Made by a program: the position numbers and the translations under genes. Below the pieces are notes generated by a model that worked only from the letters and a program-made list of their open reading frames with translations, was not told where the DNA came from and searched no databases. This document shows positions 5,226 through 8,642 of a DNA stretch of 8,642 nucleotides, in pieces. Origin of the DNA: an uncultured Clostridia bacterium (lineage in GTDB: Bacteria > Bacillota > Clostridia > Christensenellales > Borkfalkiaceae). Each line of letters opens with the position of its first letter. Positions within the stretch are counted from its first letter, which is position 1. Location of the stretch: the NCBI GenBank assembly GCA_934254755.1, contig CAKQMM010000034.1, forward strand, positions 1 through 8,642. Direction: 5' to 3'.

Positions 5226-5259
5226 CTAGATTCTTCACACTACGTGTTCAGAATGACAG
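5226..5259 (-). repeat. 'ERSEESR' hairpin element D with lengthened tip
   Basis: The hairpin is ATTCT-TC-ACAC-TAC-GTGT-TC-AGAAT (5230-5254). It is the same as element C except that the apical stem has grown from AC/GT to ACAC/GTGT with pairing kept. Confidence 0.75.
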
Positions 5260-5301
5260 TCATTTAATCTAACCACTAATCACTATCCACTAACCACTAA
5301 T

Positions 5302-5350
5302 AAATAAATTTAAAGCGGGCGCGAATATTTGCGCCCGCTATTTATTTTTG
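5302..5350. terminator. Bidirectional-looking terminator downstream of ppa
   Basis: A perfect 9-bp stem AGCGGGCGC (5314-5322) with GCGCCCGCT (5331-5339) has an 8-nt AT loop. The stem is flanked by AAATAAAT before and ATTTATTTTT after, which can extend the pairing and give T-rich tails on both strands. It lies about 100 nt beyond the ppa stop and is the best terminator for the minus-strand genes. Confidence 0.7.
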
Positions 5351-5354
5351 CCCG

Positions 5355-5454
5355 GAAACCGATATAAACTTTTCCCGTAGATACCGATATAAACTTTTCC
5401 CGTAGAAACCGTTATTAAACTTTCCTATAAAAACCTCTATTAAACTTTTGCCGC
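5355..5454. repeat. Four-copy 25-bp tandem repeat overlapping the ppa 3' end
   Basis: There are four contiguous units of exactly 25 bp: 5355-5379, 5380-5404, 5405-5429 and 5430-5454. Units 1 and 2 differ at one base (GAAACC against GATACC). Unit 3 has GTTATTAAAC in place of GATATAAAC. Unit 4 is the most diverged and contains the last codons and stop of ppa (TAA at 5442-5440, then TAG). The shared core is ACC-n5-TAAACTTT. There are no spacers between units. Confidence 0.85.
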
Positions 5455-5985
5455 TCTTTTGCCGAACTTTTCTTCAAACGTTTCGATGTTCTTTTTTATC
5501 GTGCTTACGGCAACTTGCTTGTTGCTTATTTTTAAGACTTTAACTTTTTTGTTTTCAAGTTGTTTATAAACGGACAAAAAGTGTTTTAGTTCGGTTATAA
5601 CGTGTTCGGGGATATCCGCAATATCTTTATAGCAGTTATACTGCGGGTCGCCGAAGGGAATGGCTATTATTTTTTCGTCCGATTCGTCTCTGTCGGTCAT
5701 AAACACAACCCCTATCGGATAGCACCTGACAAGGCTCATTTTTTCGATAGGTTGGCTACAGAGCACGAACACGTCGAGCGGGTCGCCGTCGCCGCTTAAA
5801 GTGTGGGGGATAAACCCGTAATTCATGGGGTAGTGGGTGGAAGTGTATAGCACGCGGTCAAGAATTATAAGCCCCGTTTCTTTGTCGAGTTCGTACTTGT
5901 TTTTACTGCCTTGTTCGATTTCTATGCAGCACACAAAGTCTTCGGGTTTAATTCTTTCGGGGTTGATGTCCGTCCAAACGTTCAT
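5440..5985 (-). CDS. ppa: Inorganic pyrophosphatase, family I (soluble)
   Basis: It hydrolyses pyrophosphate to two phosphates in the cytosol, pulling nucleic-acid and aminoacyl-tRNA synthesis forward. The protein is 181 aa, close to the normal bacterial length of about 175. Active-site residues align with the E. coli enzyme almost without gaps: E22, K30, R44, Y56, the signature D66-G-D68-P-L-D71, D98 in MTD, D103, K105, and Y140-K141. The ATG at 5985 has AAGGAG 5 nt upstream. It follows the mreB-like gene after 37 nt, a gap holding a hairpin that touches its ribosome binding site, so it may be read from the maf promoter or from one I do not see. The 3' end lies within a 25-bp tandem repeat and has consecutive TAA TAG stops. 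A few extra C-terminal residues (KRAAKV) are encoded by the last repeat unit. Confidence 0.97.
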   Translation of the reverse strand: MNVWTDINPERIKPEDFVCCIEIEQGSKNKYELDKETGLIILDRVLYTSTHYPMNYGFIPHTLSGDGDPLDVFVLCSQPIEKMSLVRCYPIGVVFMTDRDESDEKIIAIPFGDPQYNCYKDIADIPEHVITELKHFLSVYKQLENKKVKVLKISNKQVAVSTIKKNIETFEEKFGKRAAKV

Positions 5986-5994
5986 AAGTTCTCC

Positions 5995-6021
5995 TTAATG
6001 GAAGCGAGCGGCTTCCGTTAA
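5995..6021. promoter_or_regulatory. Hairpin between the mreB-like gene and ppa
   Basis: GGAAGC (6000-6005) pairs with GCTTCC (6011-6016) around GAGCG. The stem extends through a T/G pair and TTAA/TTAA to 11 bp. On the minus strand it starts 1 nt after the mreB-like stop codon, and its last bases include the AA of the AAGGAG of ppa. There is no T-tract, so it is not a classical terminator; it could be an mRNA processing or stability hairpin, or a modulator of ppa translation. Confidence 0.5.
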
Positions 6022-6022
6022 A

Positions 6023-7024
6023 TTAAAGTTTAAGGATAATATCGGGTAAAGATTTTTCGTTTTTTAAAGCTACGCCGCCGCCCGTAACCGCGGATAGTTC
6101 GCCTTCGTCGAGAACCGCTACGCGCAAATTCAGTTCTTTTGAAAAATAATCTTCTATCCCGTAAATTTTACTGCCGCCGCCCGTTAAAACAACGCCGTAT
6201 TTTACGATATCGTCGTCTAAATCTTTCGGCAGTTTTTGTAAAATGGCGCGGGTTAAACTTATCACCTTGTCGGCGTACGTCTTGACGCAAGGGTATATAT
6301 CCGCCGCCGATACGTTAAGCGAGCGGGTTTTGCCGCTTTGCGCGTCTTTGCCGAGGGCGACGGCTTTCGTCACGTCCCCGTCGCAAAAACTTGCGACCGA
6401 CAGCTTAATAGCTTCCGCTTGCGAAAACCCTATGCTCAAATTAAGCGAGTTTTCCGCTTCGGTTATTATAGAGCGGGTTAAATCGTTGCCGCCGAGCCGC
6501 GCCGACAGCCCCGATATAACGCCCCCGCCTATCGTAAGCGCGGCGATAGTCGTCTGCACGCCGCCAAGGTCGATGACGGTGAACAAGCGGTTTTCGGATA
6601 TCGTTTCGGTTGCGGATATTGCCGAAAGTATAGGCGACTCGATAAAATTCACGTCGTAAACGCCCGCTTTGTTAAAAACCTCTTCAAAGTCCGCCATTTG
6701 TTCGCGCGTGATACCTAAATTCACGCACAAATAAACCGACGGCTTTAATTCGAACGGTTCTTTTATCTTCTTCAAAAACGCGGTCAAGAGGACGACGAGC
6801 GCTTTTTTGTCGACTATATCGGAGCCTGAAACGGGGGATATAAGGCGGGTTTGTTCGGTCGTTTTGCCGATTAGTTCCGCCGCCGCTTTGCCCACCCCCG
6901 CGGGGCGTTTATAGTCGCCCGCGTTTATCGCGATAAGCGTCGGTTCGCTTAAAACCACGTCCGCGCCCGCTTTATAAATTTTTGTGTAGCAAGAGCCTAA
7001 GTCTATAACCAGTTTACTTCTCAT
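6023..7024 (-). CDS. mreB: MreB-like actin-family rod-shape protein, divergent
   Basis: This 333-aa protein is close to MreB length (about 335-345). MreB proteins form ATP-dependent membrane filaments that guide cell-wall synthesis. Actin-fold motifs are present in order: phosphate 1 at D8-L-G-S-C-Y-T, 'VVLSEPTLIAI' like the usual 'VLNEPSVVAI', phosphate 2 at D152-L-G-G-V-Q-T-T, and the adenosine motif L280-T-G-G-G. Unusual points: the phosphate-2 loop is normally DIGGGTTE, and the 'IEEP' motif, whose second Glu is taken to be catalytic in MreB, reads I-E-S-P here (S130, 22 residues before D152 as in E. coli). It starts almost directly with the first strand and lacks an N-terminal amphipathic extension. 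It overlaps the end of maf by 11 nt, so translational coupling is likely; its own ribosome binding site is weak. The maf-mreB neighbourhood is typical of Firmicutes. It may be a paralogue (Mbl/MreBH-like) rather than the main MreB. Confidence 0.85.
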   Translation of the reverse strand: MRSKLVIDLGSCYTKIYKAGADVVLSEPTLIAINAGDYKRPAGVGKAAAELIGKTTEQTRLISPVSGSDIVDKKALVVLLTAFLKKIKEPFELKPSVYLCVNLGITREQMADFEEVFNKAGVYDVNFIESPILSAISATETISENRLFTVIDLGGVQTTIAALTIGGGVISGLSARLGGNDLTRSIITEAENSLNLSIGFSQAEAIKLSVASFCDGDVTKAVALGKDAQSGKTRSLNVSAADIYPCVKTYADKVISLTRAILQKLPKDLDDDIVKYGVVLTGGGSKIYGIEDYFSKELNLRVAVLDEGELSAVTGGGVALKNEKSLPDIILKL

Positions 7025-7589
7025 ATTTTAAAATTCCGTTTAAAATATTTTTGATTTTCTGTGTGGGAAGCCCCACCACGTTATCGTAATCGCCGTCGAT
7101 TTTTTTGACGAGCGGGAACCCGTCCTGTATGCCGTAGCCGCCCGCTTTGCCGATATACTTGCCCGAATTTATATAACCCTTTATAACTTCGTCGCTAAGC
7201 TCGTTAAAGGTGACGAGCGTCCGCTCGAACGAAGTTATTCTGTAACTGTCCGAAATAACCGAGTAGCCCGTGTAAACTTCGTGCGTGTTTGCGGATAACG
7301 CTCTTAAAAAACTTTCCGCTTCTAAGGCGTCTTTCGGCTTTAAAAGATATTTGCCTTTAAAGTAAACCACCGTATCCGCCGATACGACTATCGCGCCGCG
7401 TTTGTCGGTTAACAAGTTCTCGTAAACGTCGCGCCCTTTCATTTCGGCAAGAATCTCGCAGTATAAATGCGGGGGGAGCCGCCTGCTGATATTTTCGGAA
7501 ATTTCGCTTTTTATAACGGTGAACGAAAACCCCGCGTTTTTAAGGAGTTCGCTTCTTCTCGGCGAACCGCTTGCAAGTATTATTTTCAT
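7014..7589 (-). CDS. maf: Maf/YhdE-family nucleoside triphosphate pyrophosphatase
   Basis: The protein is 191 aa from ATG 7589. A TTG one codon upstream (7592) is possible, but the ATG fits the promoter better. Family motifs: LASGSPRRSELL at 5-16 (S7, R11, R12), E32, K51, the catalytic SADTVV with D72, K84-P85, 'THEVYTGYSV', and 'KAGGYGIQDG' followed by 'DYDNVVGLP'. The combination suggests the dTTP/UTP pyrophosphatase (YhdE-like) branch, which hydrolyses non-canonical and some canonical nucleotides to monophosphates. The assignment within the family is inference. It is the first gene of the minus-strand run and overlaps the mreB-like gene by 11 nt, a common Firmicutes pairing linked to septum formation. 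No ribosome binding site precedes either start, and the promoter lies so close that the mRNA may be leaderless. Confidence 0.95.
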   Translation of the reverse strand: MKIILASGSPRRSELLKNAGFSFTVIKSEISENISRRLPPHLYCEILAEMKGRDVYENLLTDKRGAIVVSADTVVYFKGKYLLKPKDALEAESFLRALSANTHEVYTGYSVISDSYRITSFERTLVTFNELSDEVIKGYINSGKYIGKAGGYGIQDGFPLVKKIDGDYDNVVGLPTQKIKNILNGILKYEK

Positions 7590-7595
7590 CAATCA

Positions 7596-7624
7596 ATTAT
7601 ATAATAAAACGCGCGGTTTGTAAA
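7596..7624 (-). promoter_or_regulatory. Promoter of maf, positioned for a leaderless transcript
   Basis: On the minus strand the -35 is TTTACA (7624-7619), the spacer is 17 bp and the -10 is a perfect TATAAT (7601-7596). A start 6-8 nt downstream of the -10 falls at about 7588-7590, on the maf ATG (7589-7587). Confidence 0.75.
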
Positions 7625-7647
7625 GCAATAGAATTTTTATTGCAAAC
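7616..7647. promoter_or_regulatory. Inverted repeat between the divergent maf and aminopeptidase promoters
   Basis: GCAATA (7625-7630) pairs with TATTGC (7638-7643) around GAATTTT. Outer GTTTG (7616-7620) can pair with CAAAC (7643-7647) if the left-hand TAAAG is bulged. The repeat overlaps the -35 boxes of both divergent promoters, so it could be a shared operator. It has no T-tract. Confidence 0.35.
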
Positions 7648-7669
7648 TTTTATAAAAATGTGGTAATAT
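7640..7669 (+). promoter_or_regulatory. Probable promoter of the aminopeptidase gene
   Basis: The -35 is TTGCAA (7640-7645) and, 18 bp on, the -10 is TAATAT (7664-7669), preceded by TG one base before (extended -10, TGG). The start would fall near the AAAGGAG at 7675-7681, giving a very short leader. TATAAA at 7651-7656 is an alternative -10. Confidence 0.45.
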
Positions 7670-7688
7670 TTAGTAAAGGAGACAACTT

Positions 7689-8642
7689 ATGTTAGATTTA
7701 AGAATAAAAAAACTTGCGGATACGCTCGTTAATTATTCCGTCAATATTCAAAAAGGCGAAAAATGTTTAATCGAAGCGTTCGGAATTGACGACGCGCTCG
7801 TCAAAGAACTCGTTAAAAGCGTTTACGCGGCGGGAGGTATACCCTTCGTTCAGATTCGCGACAATAAAGTTTTAAGGGATATAATAAACGGCGCGGACGA
7901 AGAAACGATAAAGCTTATGACCAAGTACGATAGCTATATCATGAAAGATATGGACGCGTACATCGGCGTGCGCGGCGGCGACAACGCTTACGAACTTTCG
8001 GACGTAAACGGCGAAAAAAACGGTATGTATCAGTCGATATATAACCACAAAGTGCACAGCGAACTCAGGGTGAACGGGACGAAGTGGGTCGTTTTAAGAT
8101 ACCCGAACCCCGCCATGGCTCAGCTTGCGGGCAAGTCTACCGAAGCGTTTGAAGATTATTATTTCGACGTTTGCACCATGGACTACGCAAAAATGGCAAA
8201 GGCTATGGATTCGCTCAAAGCACTTATGGAAAAGACCGACAAGGTGCGTTTAGTCGCTAAAAACACCGACCTTACTTTTTCGATTAAAGGGCTACCCGCC
8301 GTTAAGTGCAGCGGCGAGTGCAATATCCCCGACGGAGAGTTGTACACCGCGCCCGTTAAAAACAGCGTGAACGGATATATAACCTACAACGCGCCGTCTA
8401 TAAAAAGCGGAATTAAGTTTGAAAACGTGCATTTAGAGTTCAAGGACGGCAAAATTATAAACGCCACCGCGAACTATACCGATAAACTCAACGAGCATTT
8501 CGATATAGACGAAGGTGCGAGATACGTGGGCGAGTTTTCTTTCGGCGTAAATCCTTACATAACGACCCCTATGGGCGATATTCTCTTCGACGAAAAAATC
8601 GCGGGTTCGATTCATTTTACGCCGGGTTCGTGTTACGAAGAG
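7689..8642 (+). CDS. M29-family metallo-aminopeptidase (AmpS/PepS/AmpT type), 3' end outside the window
   Basis: The frame is open from ATG 7689 to the window edge (318 residues, no stop). AAAGGAG (7675-7681) lies 7 nt upstream. The protein begins MLDLRIKKLADTLVNYS and carries the family hallmarks: N-IPDGELYTAP with metal ligand E217, GEFSFGVNP with E282, then H309 (GSIHFTPG) and Y316. Spacings of 65, 27 and 7 closely match the E/E/H/Y ligand pattern of known M29 enzymes. The final His-x-Asp ligand pair should lie about 26 residues beyond the end, so about 50 residues are missing. The family removes N-terminal residues from peptides with a two-metal centre (Co, Zn or Mn) and works as a cytosolic dimer in peptide turnover. 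It is transcribed divergently from maf and, from its codon use, belongs to the host background. Confidence 0.93.
   Translation, partial: MLDLRIKKLADTLVNYSVNIQKGEKCLIEAFGIDDALVKELVKSVYAAGGIPFVQIRDNKVLRDIINGADEETIKLMTKYDSYIMKDMDAYIGVRGGDNAYELSDVNGEKNGMYQSIYNHKVHSELRVNGTKWVVLRYPNPAMAQLAGKSTEAFEDYYFDVCTMDYAKMAKAMDSLKALMEKTDKVRLVAKNTDLTFSIKGLPAVKCSGECNIPDGELYTAPVKNSVNGYITYNAPSIKSGIKFENVHLEFKDGKIINATANYTDKLNEHFDIDEGARYVGEFSFGVNPYITTPMGDILFDEKIAGSIHFTPGSCYEE

Larger units (their letters stand above)
4683..5354. other. Gene-free, repeat-rich intergenic region
   Basis: About 670 bp lie here without a credible gene. The left half (to about 4860) is AT-rich with no recognisable signal beyond the palindromic 14-mer. 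The rest is a chain of palindromic interspersed elements, annotated separately. The longest minus-strand reading frame (4946-5155) is only a translation of these repeats: it contains the phantom peptide HSERSEESR. No tRNA, riboswitch or other RNA gene is recognisable. Confidence 0.75.

Noticed and set aside
5355..5454. Short CRISPR array
   Set aside because: The 25-bp units are contiguous with no spacers between them, they diverge, and no cas gene is near.
6243..6659. 138-codon plus-strand frame opposite the mreB-like gene
   Set aside because: It is a shadow of a clear actin-family gene, in a GC-rich stretch that favours antisense open frames.

Overview
The window looks like chromosomal DNA from a low-to-mid G+C Gram-positive bacterium, most likely an uncultured Clostridia-type gut Firmicute. 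Strong AAGGAG-type ribosome binding sites, a BspA-like leucine-rich-repeat protein, an overlapping maf/mreB-like gene pair and an M29 aminopeptidase all fit this. The assignment is inference; no rRNA or other marker gene is present.

Left part (1-4680). A gene-poor edge with interspersed hairpin repeats is followed by a divergent regulatory module. A 76-aa XRE-type repressor (295-525, minus) faces a plus-strand gene series across about 150 bp. That gap holds three copies of a 16-bp palindrome (consensus TACACGAAWTCGTGTA). One copy fills the spacer of a near-consensus promoter (TTGACT-17-TACAAT). The plus-strand series encodes a triple zinc-ribbon membrane protein, a membrane-anchored BspA-like LRR protein, a 27-codon small ORF, a two-TM coiled-coil protein with a four-Cys tail, and a 238-aa protein of unknown function. 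It ends at a strong 13-bp-stem terminator. The last two genes are strikingly AT-rich. This is the accessory and least understood part of the window, and the best candidate for an undescribed system: a repressor-controlled, membrane-associated, metal-ribbon operon.

Middle (4680-5440). About 760 bp without a credible gene, filled with short palindromic elements. These include several copies of the interspersed repeat whose chance translation reads 'HSERSEESR'. They share a hairpin with a tandem G.A internal loop and show covariation between copies. A 44-bp unit here matches one at 97-140 in 42 of 44 positions, so the XRE module is bracketed by direct repeats. A bidirectional-looking terminator and a four-copy 25-bp tandem repeat lead into the 3' end of ppa.

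Right part (5440-8642). Housekeeping genes. On the minus strand maf, an mreB-like gene and ppa (family I inorganic pyrophosphatase) follow one another. maf and mreB overlap by 11 nt, and a hairpin separates mreB from ppa. The maf promoter is placed so that its mRNA would be leaderless. Divergent to maf is an M29-family aminopeptidase that runs off the window end, missing about 50 C-terminal residues including the last metal-ligand motif. The MreB-like protein has substitutions at the expected catalytic Glu and in the phosphate-2 loop.
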